A stretch of 64,000 nucleotides of DNA from contig CAVWQE010000005.1 of assembly GCA_963757135.1 (NCBI GenBank), forward strand, positions 296,880 through 360,879, given 5' to 3'. This document shows, piece by piece, positions 1 to 9,451 of this stretch. The notes beneath the pieces were generated by a model. The model did not search any database and was not told where the DNA came from. It worked only from the letters and a program-made list of their open reading frames with translations. Position 1 is the stretch's first letter, and each line of letters starts with the position of its first letter. Position numbers and translations under genes: made by a program. Origin of the DNA: Gp1-AA145 sp963757135 (GTDB lineage Bacteria > Acidobacteriota > Terriglobia > Terriglobales > Acidobacteriaceae).

Positions 1-56
1 AAATCCAGATTGTGCGATCGCATGCGTTGCGAGTGCGGGTGGGAGTGGTAACAGAC

Positions 57-176
57 GTGGCCAAAATAATCGAATACTACATACCGGAAAGCTTTCGAAA
101 GAAAGCCGGGTGGATTCCGGCCGATCAGCGCGGCAAGGTCATCCAGTTTCCCGCGCCACAGAAAAAGTCGGCATAA
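57..176 (+). CDS. Small basic acidobacterial-type protein, 39 aa
   Basis: GTG-started reading frame of 39 codons, preceded 6 to 12 bases upstream by the purine-rich stretch GGGAGTGG that could bind the ribosome. The product begins MAKIIEYYIPESFRKK, has a central QRGKVIQF segment and ends in a basic PQKKSA tail. From memory, very short proteins with this layout (an aromatic/Pro N-terminus, FRKK, then QRGKVIEF and a lysine-rich end) recur in acidobacterial genomes, usually unannotated because of their size. No domain, membrane segment or signal peptide is visible. It stands alone, with the next gene starting 212 bases downstream. Function is unknown. That it is a real gene is an inference from the pattern and its composition. 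Confidence 0.55.
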   Translation: MAKIIEYYIPESFRKKAGWIPADQRGKVIQFPAPQKKSA

Positions 177-388
177 AAAACTAGGCGTGTCGGCCCCGCC
201 CTTTTACCTCTTCGGAAGCGGTGGCGCAATTCTCTGAAATCCAAAACACGAGGGTGCTCAGTCCCCGCATGTTTTGCTGGACATGAGGGCCTCCCCTCCC
301 TGGAACTAATCTCACCATTTCTGCGTACCACCGTCCATCAAATGGCATTCGTCTGCCCCGGCGGGGAGCAATAACTGAGGAGCAATCT

Positions 389-1180
389 ATGAAAAGATTT
401 GGCTTAGCGATTCTGGCAGTAGTCCTGGCTCACGCAGTTTCTGTCCACGCGGAGCAGTGGTCGAAGACCTACACCATTTCGAACGCGCCCGATCTGCGCG
501 TCGAGACCACTGACGCAAACATTCATGTCGACACCTGGGGCCAGAAAACTATTGAAGCGACCATCACGAGTTCGCATTACAAGTTCGGATCGCGTGGCTT
601 GACCGTCGAAGAGCGCCAGTCCGGCGACACCGTCGAGATCACTCTGCGTTTTCCTCATGAATTCCACATTGGCAACTTCACCAGCCATCGCGTGGACATC
701 GCAATCCACATGCCGCGACAGGGGCGCGTCAATCTGCACACCGGCGACGGCCGGATCGAACTTGCCGACTTCAACGGTGAAATGGAGCTGAGCAGCGGCG
801 ACGGTGCGGAAGAAATTCACCACGTGGAAGGCAGGCTTCGCGCCGGCACCGGAGACGGTCACATCACTGCCGATGGCAGGTTCGACGCGCTCAACCTGAA
901 AACGGGCGACGGGCGCTTGGACGTTCGCGCTGCGAGCGGGTCTAAGATTGCCGACGAATGGATGCTACACACCGGCGATGGCAGTGTGAATTTGGAGCTG
1001 CCCGAGGATATTGCTGCGGACCTCTATCTCCATACCGGTGACGGGCACATTGACGTGAGCCTGCCCATGACGACCGAAGGCAGGATTAAGCCAAATGACG
1101 TTCATGGCAAGCTGAACGGCGGCGGCAAGATGATCTCTATTCAGACCGGAGACGGATCAATCAACCTGCGCAAGGGGTGA
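389..1180 (+). CDS. Secreted DUF4097-type beta-strand repeat protein
   Basis: 263 residues, with a clear SD (CTGAGGAG) before the ATG. Residues 1-21 form a signal peptide ending near VHA. The rest resembles the DUF4097/DUF2807 putative adhesin family: short beta strands around repeated TGDG motifs (HTGDGRIEL, GTGDGHITA, KTGDGRLDV, HTGDGSVNL, HTGDGHIDV, QTGDGSINL), about one turn every 20 residues, as in a right-handed beta helix. Such proteins are exported and often sit near ECF sigma or anti-sigma genes, but none is adjacent here. No catalytic residues are recognisable. The molecular function of the family is not established; a cell-envelope role is an inference. Confidence 0.8.
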   Translation: MKRFGLAILAVVLAHAVSVHAEQWSKTYTISNAPDLRVETTDANIHVDTWGQKTIEATITSSHYKFGSRGLTVEERQSGDTVEITLRFPHEFHIGNFTSHRVDIAIHMPRQGRVNLHTGDGRIELADFNGEMELSSGDGAEEIHHVEGRLRAGTGDGHITADGRFDALNLKTGDGRLDVRAASGSKIADEWMLHTGDGSVNLELPEDIAADLYLHTGDGHIDVSLPMTTEGRIKPNDVHGKLNGGGKMISIQTGDGSINLRKG

Positions 1181-1254
1181 GCTGGTGATAGCCCGCACAT
1201 CTCCTGTGGGCTTGAGAGCAGTGGACTTCGCGAATGTGGACGCGGGAAGCGAAC

Positions 1255-1758
1255 TCAGTCACTCTGCGACGCAACTTGAGCATGCGCCGGATTCTTTCGC
1301 CGCAACAGACTCCCTCCAGCCGCAAGTGGCCCTGGGCCTCCCAGAACCAGCGCCGCCAGGCAGGCAAGATACAACAGATCCACTTCATAGCCCGGCGGAC
1401 CGAACTGCGCGCCGGCCGCTGTTACGGCTTGAAGTTTGATCGAGCTGAATCCGTAGGGCAGATGCACGGTAAACATGGCACTTAGCAAAACTACGGACAT
1501 TGGAATGCTGACCAGCGGTGTAAAGGCGCCCAGCAGCACTGCCGCTCCGCCGACGAGTTCAGTAAGAATCGTCAGCCAAGCTGCGAGCTCGGGTGCAGGA
1601 ACCCCGAGCGCGTGCAGAATCGCGGCAAAATGCGCTGGGCCGTGGATGAGTTTCGCGTATGCGTGGGCGATGAAGCCATAACCCACAATTAATCGTAAGG
1701 GGATCGCCACCCAGCGGTCGGAGTTCGAAAATATTCGCGTCTGGCTTTGCATGTCCAT
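1255..1758 (-). CDS. DoxX family membrane protein
   Basis: 167 residues from the ATG at 1758. The frame is open further upstream, but that would run into the divergent antiporter gene starting at 1874, so the start giving MDMQSQTRIF is preferred (MQSQTR at 1752 is also possible). It has four hydrophobic helices with the family pattern RLIVGYGFIAHAYAKL near the N-terminus and a second helix rich in Gly, Ala and Leu (ELVGGAAVLLGAFTPL). DoxX/SURF4-like proteins are small integral membrane proteins, some linked to quinone-dependent oxidation or to redox protection, but the specific substrate cannot be read here. It is divergent from the CPA1 antiporter and convergent with the DUF4097 gene. Confidence 0.8.
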   Translation of the reverse strand: MDMQSQTRIFSNSDRWVAIPLRLIVGYGFIAHAYAKLIHGPAHFAAILHALGVPAPELAAWLTILTELVGGAAVLLGAFTPLVSIPMSVVLLSAMFTVHLPYGFSSIKLQAVTAAGAQFGPPGYEVDLLYLACLAALVLGGPGPLAAGGSLLRRKNPAHAQVASQSD

Positions 1759-1873
1759 TACCCGTAAGTTTTGATTCGAGGCCGGGAAGGAAGTTACAAG
1801 CGCGCCAGCCATAACCCACCCAACAAGCGCACGCATTTGCCGCCCTGTTGTATTTTGAAGAGAATAGTCGGCC

Positions 1874-3487
1874 ATGCAGAGCAACGTCCATGCCGTCGAG
1901 TTCGTCTTTCTGCTCCTGCTGCTTTTCGTCGTGATCTTCGGGATGATCTCGAAGAAGCTGAAGATACCGTACCCGATTGTTCTGGTGCTCGGTGGCTTGC
2001 TGTTGAGCTTCATCCCCGGGATTCCGCGCATCAATCTGAATCCCGACGTAGTCTTTTTCGTGATTCTGCCGCCACTGCTTTACAGCGCGGCCTGGCTGAC
2101 TTCGTGGCGGGACTTTTCTTACAACCTGGTCAGCATCCTCTTACTCGCCTTCGGCTTGGTCACATTCACGGTGCTGGCCATGACCGCTTTGGGGCACTGG
2201 TTTCTTCCCGGCTTCGATTGGCGCGTGGGTCTGGTACTCGGTGCTGTGGTTGCGCCTACCGATGCGATCGCCGCGACGGCAATCGCCAAACGAATCGGAT
2301 TGCCCAAGCGCGTGGTAGACATTCTGGAAGGGGAAAGCCTGCTCAACGATGCCAGCGCCCTGCTCGCACTCGAATTCGGACTTGCACTGCTGGTCAGCGG
2401 GCAAAGGCCGACATTCACCTTCGGTTTGTTCCGGCTCAGTTATCTGATTGCGGTTGGCATTCTGATCGGACTGGCCATCGGCGAAATCGTTCACATGATC
2501 GAACATCGGATTGATGACGGTCCAATCGAAATCGCGCTCAGCATCCTGACTCCCTATGTTGCATATCTCACGGCCGACACGGTGCACGCTTCGGGCGTGC
2601 TAGCGGTAGTGGCTTGCGGGCTGTATCTCAGCCGCAAGAGCTCGCATTTTTTCTCGCCGGGCGTGCGGCTGCAAGCGTGGGCGGTCTGGGACTCGTTGAC
2701 CTTCATCCTTAATGGATTGGTGTTTGTGATGATCGGGCTGCAACTACCTTATGTTCTCGATAATATTCGCGATCACAACCTGGGGACACTCATCGCGTAC
2801 GCAGCCGGATTCAGCGCGTTTCTTATTCTTTTGCGGCTGATCTGGATGTTTCCCGGCACTTACGTCGCAAATCTGATTCGCAGGCGCATTCTTCATCAGA
2901 ACGAGCCATTCCCAGGCGTACGCCGGATATTCGTCGTCGGTTGGACAGGAATGCGAGGCGTGATCTCGCTGGCTGCAGCTATTGCACTGCCGCAAACCAT
3001 TGCCGGCGGCGCTCCGTTCATGCAACGCAACATGATTATCTTTCTCGCCTTCAGCGCCATCCTGGTTACGCTGGTGCTTCAGGGACTCACCTTGCCGCCT
3101 CTGATTCGAGCGCTGGGACTGGCTGGCGCTGCGGAATCGAATCCCGAAGAGCAAGATGCCAGACGCGCAATTCTGCAATCAGCGCTGAAATATCTGGACG
3201 GCAAACGTGAAGGGTCCAAGCCAGGGCTGATCGAAGTTTATGACGACATCGCACAACACTATCGCTCACGGCTGGCGAGCCTGAGTGAAGACGAGAGTCT
3301 CTCTACAGATGGGATTGGGGCCGAGTTTCACAAGCAATACGTTGAAGTTTCCCGCAAGCTGCTGCAGGTCGAGCGGCAGACCGCAGTGCGGCTGCGAAAT
3401 GAACGCCGTATCAGCGACGAACTGCTTCGAGAACTCGAGCATGAACTGGACCTCACGGAATCAAAATTTGCAGCCGTGCGGAGATAA
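1874..3487 (+). CDS. CPA1-family Na+/H+ antiporter
   Basis: 537 residues, the usual length for bacterial NhaP/YjcE-type exchangers. About 12 transmembrane helices occupy residues 8-415, followed by a cytoplasmic tail rich in charged helices (residues 420-537). The ion-binding signature of the CPA1 family is intact: APTDA at residues 127-131, with Asp130, and EGESLLNDA at 152-160, with Asn158-Asp159. The long helical tail (ARRAILQSALKYLDG onward) matches the regulatory C-terminal domain of the family. It should exchange cytoplasmic Na+ (or K+) for H+ at the inner membrane. The gene is monocistronic and divergent from the DoxX gene; the next gene is on the other strand beyond a palindromic repeat block. 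Confidence 0.9.
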   Translation: MQSNVHAVEFVFLLLLLFVVIFGMISKKLKIPYPIVLVLGGLLLSFIPGIPRINLNPDVVFFVILPPLLYSAAWLTSWRDFSYNLVSILLLAFGLVTFTVLAMTALGHWFLPGFDWRVGLVLGAVVAPTDAIAATAIAKRIGLPKRVVDILEGESLLNDASALLALEFGLALLVSGQRPTFTFGLFRLSYLIAVGILIGLAIGEIVHMIEHRIDDGPIEIALSILTPYVAYLTADTVHASGVLAVVACGLYLSRKSSHFFSPGVRLQAWAVWDSLTFILNGLVFVMIGLQLPYVLDNIRDHNLGTLIAYAAGFSAFLILLRLIWMFPGTYVANLIRRRILHQNEPFPGVRRIFVVGWTGMRGVISLAAAIALPQTIAGGAPFMQRNMIIFLAFSAILVTLVLQGLTLPPLIRALGLAGAAESNPEEQDARRAILQSALKYLDGKREGSKPGLIEVYDDIAQHYRSRLASLSEDESLSTDGIGAEFHKQYVEVSRKLLQVERQTAVRLRNERRISDELLRELEHELDLTESKFAAVRR

Positions 3488-3574
3488 AAGCTTCAACTGA
3501 GGCACGGGATCCCCACAGTGACCCTGTGGGACTGGAATTGTGCCCCATAGGGACAGGGCCATTGTGCATCCCTT

Positions 3575-3647
3575 TGTCGGACAGGAATGTCCGACCCATA
3601 CAGACCGTGCCTCGTGCATCTCTTGTCGGACAAGAATGTCCGACCCA
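3575..3647. repeat. Two copies of a GTCGGAC palindromic repeat
   Basis: Two near-identical 24-base units at 3575-3598 and 3624-3647, each a hairpin of GTCGGAC and GTCCGAC around a 6-base loop and followed by CCCA. They are 49 bases apart and part of a larger mosaic of short repeats (3490-3660) between convergent genes. I recognise this as a common acidobacterial extragenic palindrome. It may end transcription from both sides, but there is no T tract. Confidence 0.7.
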
Positions 3648-3682
3648 CACGGACTGTTCCTACTTCATAGCTGGTTTGGCGT

Positions 3683-4363
3683 TCAGCGATGCGCCGTGCT
3701 GCACGCAGCCTTATATTGTGAATACGAGCCTGGGATAAATGTTACCGGGACAATCTCAGTCATATAAGGCCTGTTCGCGCCGTTCCCGTGATAAACGGTG
3801 CCATCGGGCTGGAAGGCTCGCGCAATACTGCTGTGATCGTCCATGACCAGGTTGGGATTCTGCCAATGGCCGCGAAATTCGAGACGCGGACTGGTGTCGT
3901 TAATGAAGTTGGCGTTCCACGGCCAATAGTTCATGTAGAGGTGAATGGCCTCGCCGTCGGTCGAGAGGTTCAGATGCTTCCTCATACCGCCGCCCATACG
4001 CAGGCGAATATTCTCGCCCCGCGGAGTGCAGACGTATGCAGTGCCGGTAAGGTTTGTCTCCAGATACATCTTGCTTCCACGCGAGGTCGGTTCGATCTGA
4101 ATGTAGAAGAGGTAATCGCCGCTTTTCGCGTGCGCTCTTCCCCATCCCGCCCAGTACGGAAGAATGTGAAAGTTGCCGCCGAGGTAAAAGGCCCAGGGAG
4201 CGAAGATGCCGATGACAGCGATCACCAGTATCCCGCCCAGGACGAGGATTACGATCAACTGCCAGACCAGCGAGCCGAGGCAGCCGAAGCAGCCGCGTCG
4301 CGGCCGCGCAGGAACCGGGGTGATTGAAGAGGCAGGGCGGACATCGCGTAGTCCAAAGCGCAC
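3683..4363 (-). CDS. Hypothetical single-pass membrane protein
   Basis: 226 residues, GTG start at 4363. The N-terminal 30 residues are basic and proline rich, with a CFGCLG motif just before one strong hydrophobic helix (about residues 32-58). The remaining 165 residues are predicted to lie outside the membrane, and are rich in aromatic residues and beta-type segments with no catalytic signature that I recognise. I do not recognise the family. Codon use is normal for the region, and the antisense frame over the same bases has no protein-like features. The gene is divergent from the DEAD-box helicase and convergent with the antiporter. Confidence 0.6.
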   Translation of the reverse strand: MRFGLRDVRPASSITPVPARPRRGCFGCLGSLVWQLIVILVLGGILVIAVIGIFAPWAFYLGGNFHILPYWAGWGRAHAKSGDYLFYIQIEPTSRGSKMYLETNLTGTAYVCTPRGENIRLRMGGGMRKHLNLSTDGEAIHLYMNYWPWNANFINDTSPRLEFRGHWQNPNLVMDDHSSIARAFQPDGTVYHGNGANRPYMTEIVPVTFIPGSYSQYKAACSTAHR

Positions 4364-4447
4364 GCCGGGAATTGTAAATCTTCCGGATAGTGGAGGTTGG
4401 CGGTAGTGACCTTCGTGCTAACCCCAACACCTCCGCAGTTATATTCC

Positions 4448-4456
4448 TGCTATACT
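4448..4456 (+). promoter_or_regulatory. Extended -10 promoter of the DEAD-box helicase
   Basis: TG-C-TATACT fits an extended -10 element. No good -35 box lies 17 bases upstream, as is usual for extended -10 promoters. Transcription would start near 4463, giving an untranslated leader of about 180 bases before the helicase ATG at 4646. Confidence 0.4.
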
Positions 4457-4645
4457 GTTTTTGACGCTTTGCACGGTTTGCTCGTCACGCGGTGGTTCCT
4501 CTTTCCTTCTTTGGGCCAAGATTCATCTCCGCATTTCCTGCCCGCCGTTTACTTTTAGCGTAAATCACAACGTGAGCGGCCAGAGCTGATCAGCACGTGT
4601 ATCTGTGTGTTTGACGAACCAGCCTCTCCAGAAAGAAACAATCGC

Positions 4646-5842
<1,197 letters not shown>

Positions 5843-5854
5843 ATTCGCATGTAC

Positions 5855-5890
5855 TTCTGGCTGCGCCATCGCCAAGACGCGCAGCCGGAA
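5855..5890 (+). terminator. Hairpin after the DEAD-box gene
   Basis: A 12-base inverted repeat (TTCTGGCTGCGC paired with GCGCAGCCGGAA, one G-U pair) around a 12-base loop, starting 13 bases after the stop codon. There is no T tract, so it could be a transcript-stabilising hairpin rather than an intrinsic terminator. Confidence 0.4.
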
Positions 5891-6028
5891 GACACACCTT
5901 GACCCGTCGCAAGCATATCCATATCAATGACCTGGCGTGCGTATACCACGCTGGCGGGAGCAGCCTGGAAAGCAACTAAGACCCGGCTTCCAACGGCAGC
6001 AGCCTTTCTGCCATCCAAATATTGAGCT

Positions 6029-7117
6029 ATGCTTGAAACCATGTATGTCCGCTGCACGCATTGCGGATACGATAACAGCCCGGAGTATCGTTTCTGCGGG
6101 ATGTGCGGAGCTTCGCTCGCGCATCCTCCGGTCGCAACCACCACCGCTGCTGCCACTACGGCTGCCAAAGAACCGGCGAAGCTTGAGAGTGCCGCTGTCT
6201 TGCCGGTCGCAGCAAGGAACGAGAACGGCAGCAGCGAAACTGTCCACGGGCCTTCTTTCCTCGGGCTGGCGCAAGATCCGAACACAGAATTTCACTACCT
6301 TTACGAGGACGAACCACCGCGCAGCTACGCCGGTTTTGTGTTCGGACTAATTCTGTTAATCGGCATAGGGGGATTTGGGTATTGGCAGTGGAAGCACAAT
6401 GGGTTCCCATTTAATCGGCTGAACGCGGAGAACAAGCCTGCGGAAACGGCTTCTCCTTCAGAAGTGGCACCTGCCCAGACGCAGGATCAGCAGACAAAAA
6501 TCGACAAGCCAATGACCGGTGCCGGGGATGTACTGCCGACTGCACCTGATCAGAACGCAAAACCGGCCGATGCCGGAAAGAACCCCGAGGTCGCGCCGCA
6601 GGGCGGTCAGAATGCCGCGCCGGAAGGTAGCGCGGCCAAGACCACGGAGCAAAACGCCACGGCAGACAAAACGCAGGAAACGACGGAAGAAGCAAAGCCG
6701 ACGCCTCCGGCTGATATTCCGGAGAAAACGGCCAAGGCTCACAATCGCACGCCTGCGCCGAAGACGAAGGCACCCGCGCCAGCCCCTGCGGCGGCTGCTC
6801 CGGCTTCACCTGACGCTGATCTTGAGCTGGCGGGCGAGCGCTATCTGTACGGTAACGGCCTGCCGCAGAACTGCACCCGGGCAGAGTCGAACCTGCGCAC
6901 CGCGGCAACCCACGGGAATTCAAAAGCGCAAACGGTTCTCGGCACAATGTACGCGACTGGCCATTGCGTAGGCCGCGATTTACCGACCGCATATCGGTGG
7001 TTCGCGCGCGCCCTGCATCAGGAGCCGCAGAATTCGCGGATCTCGGCCGATCTGCAGGTTCTATGGCGGCAGATGACCCCGCAGGAAAAGCAACTGGCGA
7101 CGAACAGCGGGCAGTAG
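6029..7117 (+). CDS. Zinc-ribbon membrane protein with Sel1 repeats
   Basis: 362 residues. The N-terminus carries a four-cysteine zinc ribbon (Cys9, Cys12, Cys23, Cys26, in CTHCG and CGMCG). One transmembrane helix lies at about residues 100-120 (FVFGLILLIGIGGFGYW). It is followed by a long low-complexity Pro/Ala/Lys/Glu-rich linker (about 130-260) and, at the C-terminus, two Sel1-like TPR repeats (about 265-345) with GERYLYGNGLPQNC and GTMYATGHC. The zinc ribbon would be cytoplasmic and the Sel1 repeats outside. Sel1 repeats mediate protein binding; the partner is unknown. The start could also be the ATG at 6041 (MYVRCTHCG). A second Sel1 protein lies at 9701-10372. Confidence 0.75.
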   Translation: MLETMYVRCTHCGYDNSPEYRFCGMCGASLAHPPVATTTAAATTAAKEPAKLESAAVLPVAARNENGSSETVHGPSFLGLAQDPNTEFHYLYEDEPPRSYAGFVFGLILLIGIGGFGYWQWKHNGFPFNRLNAENKPAETASPSEVAPAQTQDQQTKIDKPMTGAGDVLPTAPDQNAKPADAGKNPEVAPQGGQNAAPEGSAAKTTEQNATADKTQETTEEAKPTPPADIPEKTAKAHNRTPAPKTKAPAPAPAAAAPASPDADLELAGERYLYGNGLPQNCTRAESNLRTAATHGNSKAQTVLGTMYATGHCVGRDLPTAYRWFARALHQEPQNSRISADLQVLWRQMTPQEKQLATNSGQ

Positions 7118-7330
7118 ATCCTTACGAGCATGGGCGAGGGCGCCCGTCCTCCAAGAACCAGAATCGTGAAAACCTCAGAAGACGCGGAGAAAACGGAGAA
7201 ATCAAGAACTAATTCTCATTATTCTCTGCGATCTCAGCGTGCTCGACGGTTAAAGAATTTTGCTTTCGCCTGCGCTTCATCGAGAGCCAAATCCAAAATC
7301 ACACCTTGCCCTGATTATCTTAATTTCAGA

Positions 7331-7951
7331 ATGCTTTCGCGTTCCTTTTTCCTGCCCATGGTGTTGTTGTCGGCGTGCTTGTTCACTTCCGCCGACCAAT
7401 CAGCGAACAAGCCTGGTGCGGCGGACTCCTCCACCCACGCTGCCCGCAGAATCACTGTTCTCGGCGTATCCAATTTCGGCGAAGTGAATTCACACCTCTA
7501 TCGTGGCGGACAGCCGAAAGGCACCGGATATGCGAACCTTAAAAAGATAGGCGTCGATATCGTCGTGGATCTGCGTTTGAGCGGCAAGGGCACAGAAAAA
7601 CAAAACGTGACCAGAGCAGGCATGCGGTATGTCGCGATTCCCTGGCATTGCTTCTTTCCGAAGGACAAAGTGTTTGCAGAATTCCTGGAAGTGCTGCGAG
7701 AGAATCGCGACAAGAAAATTTTTGTGCATTGCCGCTATGGAGACGACCGCACCGGCATGGCGATTGCCGCTTATCGTATGGCGGTTGAAGGCTGGACTCC
7801 CGAGGAAGCGAAAAAGGAGATGGAAAAATTCGGCTTCCATCATCTGGTTTGCCCGCGCCTGGGCCCATATGAAAAGGATTTCCCCGATCACTTGCGAAAG
7901 GGCGCCGCTTTCAAAGAATGGCGCGATAGTCAGCCCGTGCCTTCCCATTAA
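7331..7951 (+). CDS. Exported dual-specificity/tyrosine phosphatase-like lipoprotein
   Basis: 206 residues from the ATG at 7331. The frame is open 200 bases further upstream, but that stretch is repeat-like DNA and the chosen start gives a lipoprotein signal peptide with lipobox LLSAC (Cys16). The catalytic loop of cysteine phosphatases is intact: HCRYGDDRTG at residues 133-142 with nucleophile Cys134 and Arg140. The preceding YRGGQPKGTGYANLKKIG segment is typical of the DSP family that includes bacterial and plant atypical phosphatases. An Asp general acid is not obvious by eye. Substrate unknown: phosphoprotein, inositol phosphate or another phosphoester. An envelope-anchored location follows from the lipobox. 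Confidence 0.8.
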   Translation: MLSRSFFLPMVLLSACLFTSADQSANKPGAADSSTHAARRITVLGVSNFGEVNSHLYRGGQPKGTGYANLKKIGVDIVVDLRLSGKGTEKQNVTRAGMRYVAIPWHCFFPKDKVFAEFLEVLRENRDKKIFVHCRYGDDRTGMAIAAYRMAVEGWTPEEAKKEMEKFGFHHLVCPRLGPYEKDFPDHLRKGAAFKEWRDSQPVPSH

Positions 7952-8032
7952 GACCGAGCGTCGAATGCACTGGCGTGTTTAATTCCTGACTCTCCTACAA
8001 TATTCAGACTTCTCAATCGTCTTCATGGGCAG

Positions 8033-8620
8033 ATGAAGGCGCTGGCCATAGTCGTCGAGAAAGACATGGTTCACGAACAAGACCGGCATATCTCCGAAGC
8101 GGTCGAGCGAGAGCGCTTGCGGCTGCGTAACTTCATCCGGCGGCGAGTGTCGGATCCCGGCGATGTCGAAGACATTTTGCAAGACGTGTTTTTCGAGTTC
8201 GTCGAAACGTATCGCTTGATGAAACCGGTAGAGCAAGCGGGGGCGTGGCTGTTTCGAGTCGCACGAAACCGGATCATCGACCGCTTCCGGAAGAAAAACC
8301 CTGAGCTTCTCGACGATTTAGCTGCGACTTCCGGCGACGGCGAGATGCTCTCGATCGAAGAATTGCTTCCCTCTCCGGATGCGGGCCCGGAAGCAGCATA
8401 CGCTCGCGGCGTGCTGATCGATGAACTTGAGGCCGCGCTGGAAGAATTACCGCTAGAACAGCGCGAGGTATTCATCGCGCACGAAATCGAAGGACGAAGT
8501 TTTAAGCAACTGGCGGCAGAAACCGGAGTGGGCGTTAATACTCTACTCTCGCGGAAACGGTACGCAGTGCTGCATTTGCGCGATCGGCTGCGAACGGCAT
8601 ACGAAGATTTCATGGGGTAA
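8033..8620 (+). CDS. ECF-type RNA polymerase sigma factor
   Basis: 195 residues. Region 2 (about 20-90) has the DPGDVEDILQDVFFEFVETY segment that binds core polymerase and AWLFRVARNRIIDRFRK for -10 recognition. Region 4 (about 130-190) has LEELPLEQREVFIAHEIEGR followed by the helix-turn-helix FKQLAAETGVGVNTLLSRKRYA. An internal start at 8066 (MVHEQDRH) is possible and has GAGAAAG upstream. No anti-sigma factor with a zinc-binding motif is adjacent. The next gene, 12 bases downstream, is a small two-helix membrane protein that may sense or report the signal. Regulon unknown. Confidence 0.9.
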   Translation: MKALAIVVEKDMVHEQDRHISEAVERERLRLRNFIRRRVSDPGDVEDILQDVFFEFVETYRLMKPVEQAGAWLFRVARNRIIDRFRKKNPELLDDLAATSGDGEMLSIEELLPSPDAGPEAAYARGVLIDELEAALEELPLEQREVFIAHEIEGRSFKQLAAETGVGVNTLLSRKRYAVLHLRDRLRTAYEDFMG

Positions 8621-8632
8621 AAGGAGAAGAAT

Positions 8633-8989
8633 ATGGCATCACGATGGGTGCAGAAAATGGTGAAAGGGTTCATCTTCGCAATTGTTTTTCTTGGCATCTT
8701 CGCGGCGGGATTCGGGGCAGCGGTGCTGCATCTGTGGAACTGGCTGATGCCGGGGCTGTTTGGCCTGCACACGATCACCTACTGGCAGGCGCTGGGACTG
8801 CTCGGACTGAGTTGGCTGCTGTTTCAAGGTCCACGGGGATGGATCGGTGGGCACGGGTACCGCCGCCATCGCATGCACGAGCGCTGGCAGCACATGACGC
8901 CTGAAGAGCGCGAGAAATTTCGCGCGGGAATGCGGGGGCGGTGCGGATCGTTCCGCGAGCAGGCTCCGACTCCCGAGGCGAAAGGCTGA
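8633..8989 (+). CDS. Small membrane protein co-transcribed with the ECF sigma factor
   Basis: 118 residues with a strong SD (AAAGGAGAAG) 6 bases before the ATG. Two hydrophobic helices at about residues 11-35 and 47-67, then a basic, His/Arg-rich cytoplasmic tail containing HMTPEEREKFRAGMRGRCG. That tail resembles the helical EERxKFR segment seen in metal-sensing or Spy-like periplasmic proteins, but the resemblance is short. The 12-base gap to the sigma gene implies one transcript, so an anti-sigma or signal-input role is a reasonable inference. No zinc anti-sigma signature (HxxxCxxC) is present. The 3' end abuts the remnant of a ParE gene on the opposite strand. Confidence 0.7.
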   Translation: MASRWVQKMVKGFIFAIVFLGIFAAGFGAAVLHLWNWLMPGLFGLHTITYWQALGLLGLSWLLFQGPRGWIGGHGYRRHRMHERWQHMTPEEREKFRAGMRGRCGSFREQAPTPEAKG

Positions 8990-8990
8990 A

Positions 8991-9080
8991 CCGATTTCCC
9001 GCTTGCTCAGAGCAAGCGTTCCAAGTCTCGAGTATGTCCGATACAGCAGCATCGCTGATCGAGATGCCGGTGGCCTTCAC
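8991..9080 (-). pseudogene. ParE toxin remnant (N-terminal stub)
   Basis: A frame opening with GTG at 9080 overlaps the ParD stop codon as GTGA, the usual parD-parE junction. Its first 30 residues read like a ParE N-terminus (SISDAAVSDILETWNACSEQ, then AGN), matching the family pattern of a beta strand, Ser/Pro-Ala-Ala, Asp-Ile and Trp, then Glu-Gln. The similarity stops where the sequence reaches the 3' end of the convergent ECF-linked gene at 8989; downstream of that the frame is only the antisense of that gene. The toxin has therefore lost roughly two thirds of its length. Identification is by eye. Confidence 0.45.
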
Positions 9081-9328
9081 CGGCGCCGTGTCCGTTCGCG
9101 AAGTGCCGCGACCAAACCCTTCTTGCGAATCTCAGTGATCGGAATTTCGATCTTGGAGCCTTTAACAGCGGCGAGGAGTTCCTGTTCAAGAGTGCCGAGG
9201 CGGCGCTCTTTGTCCTGACGAATCAATTCGCGGACATATTCGCTGGGCGTGCCCCAATCACCCGAGGCGACCTGTCCCTCGACGTACTCCTTCAGTGCTT
9301 CGGGCAGGGAGATGTTCAAAGAGGTCAT
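9077..9328 (-). CDS. ParD-like ribbon-helix-helix antitoxin
   Basis: 83 residues from the ATG at 9328 (a second ATG lies at 9334). The N-terminus MTSLNISLPEALKEYVEGQV is the DNA-binding beta strand and helix of ribbon-helix-helix proteins, and SGDWGTPSEYVRELIRQDKE is the second helix with the ParD family pattern (GxYxxxSEYVRxLIR). The charged C-terminus would bind and cover ParE. Downstream on the same strand only a toxin stub remains, so this is now an orphan antitoxin. It could still autoregulate or neutralise related toxins encoded elsewhere. Confidence 0.8.
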   Translation of the reverse strand: MTSLNISLPEALKEYVEGQVASGDWGTPSEYVRELIRQDKERRLGTLEQELLAAVKGSKIEIPITEIRKKGLVAALRERTRRR

Positions 9329-9419
9329 CGGCATAGCTTCATAATATGACAATTTATGACGGCGACTCAAGTTGCCGCCTTCGCTTCGCAGCCCGAAACG
9401 TACGCTCAGGGCAGGCTCT

Positions 9420-9451
9420 GGGCTATTTATTTTCCGCGCCTTCGGCGCTGG
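9420..9451 (+). repeat. Copy 1 of a 32-base intergenic repeat
   Basis: GGGCTA, then TTCCGCGCCT-CGGCGCTGG. Almost the same 32 bases recur at 10606-10637, on the same strand and 1.19 kb away. The second half is itself a hairpin (GCGCC and GGCGC). Confidence 0.6.

Noticed and set aside
1759..2034. N-terminal extension of the DoxX gene to 2034
   Set aside because: It would lie antisense under the start of the antiporter gene and adds no homology.
3788..4327. Plus-strand frame of 179 codons
   Set aside because: Antisense of the single-pass membrane protein; no start signal and no features.
7118..7330. N-terminal extension of the phosphatase gene from 7130
   Set aside because: The extra 67 codons are translated repeat DNA, and the inner ATG at 7331 gives a perfect lipoprotein signal.
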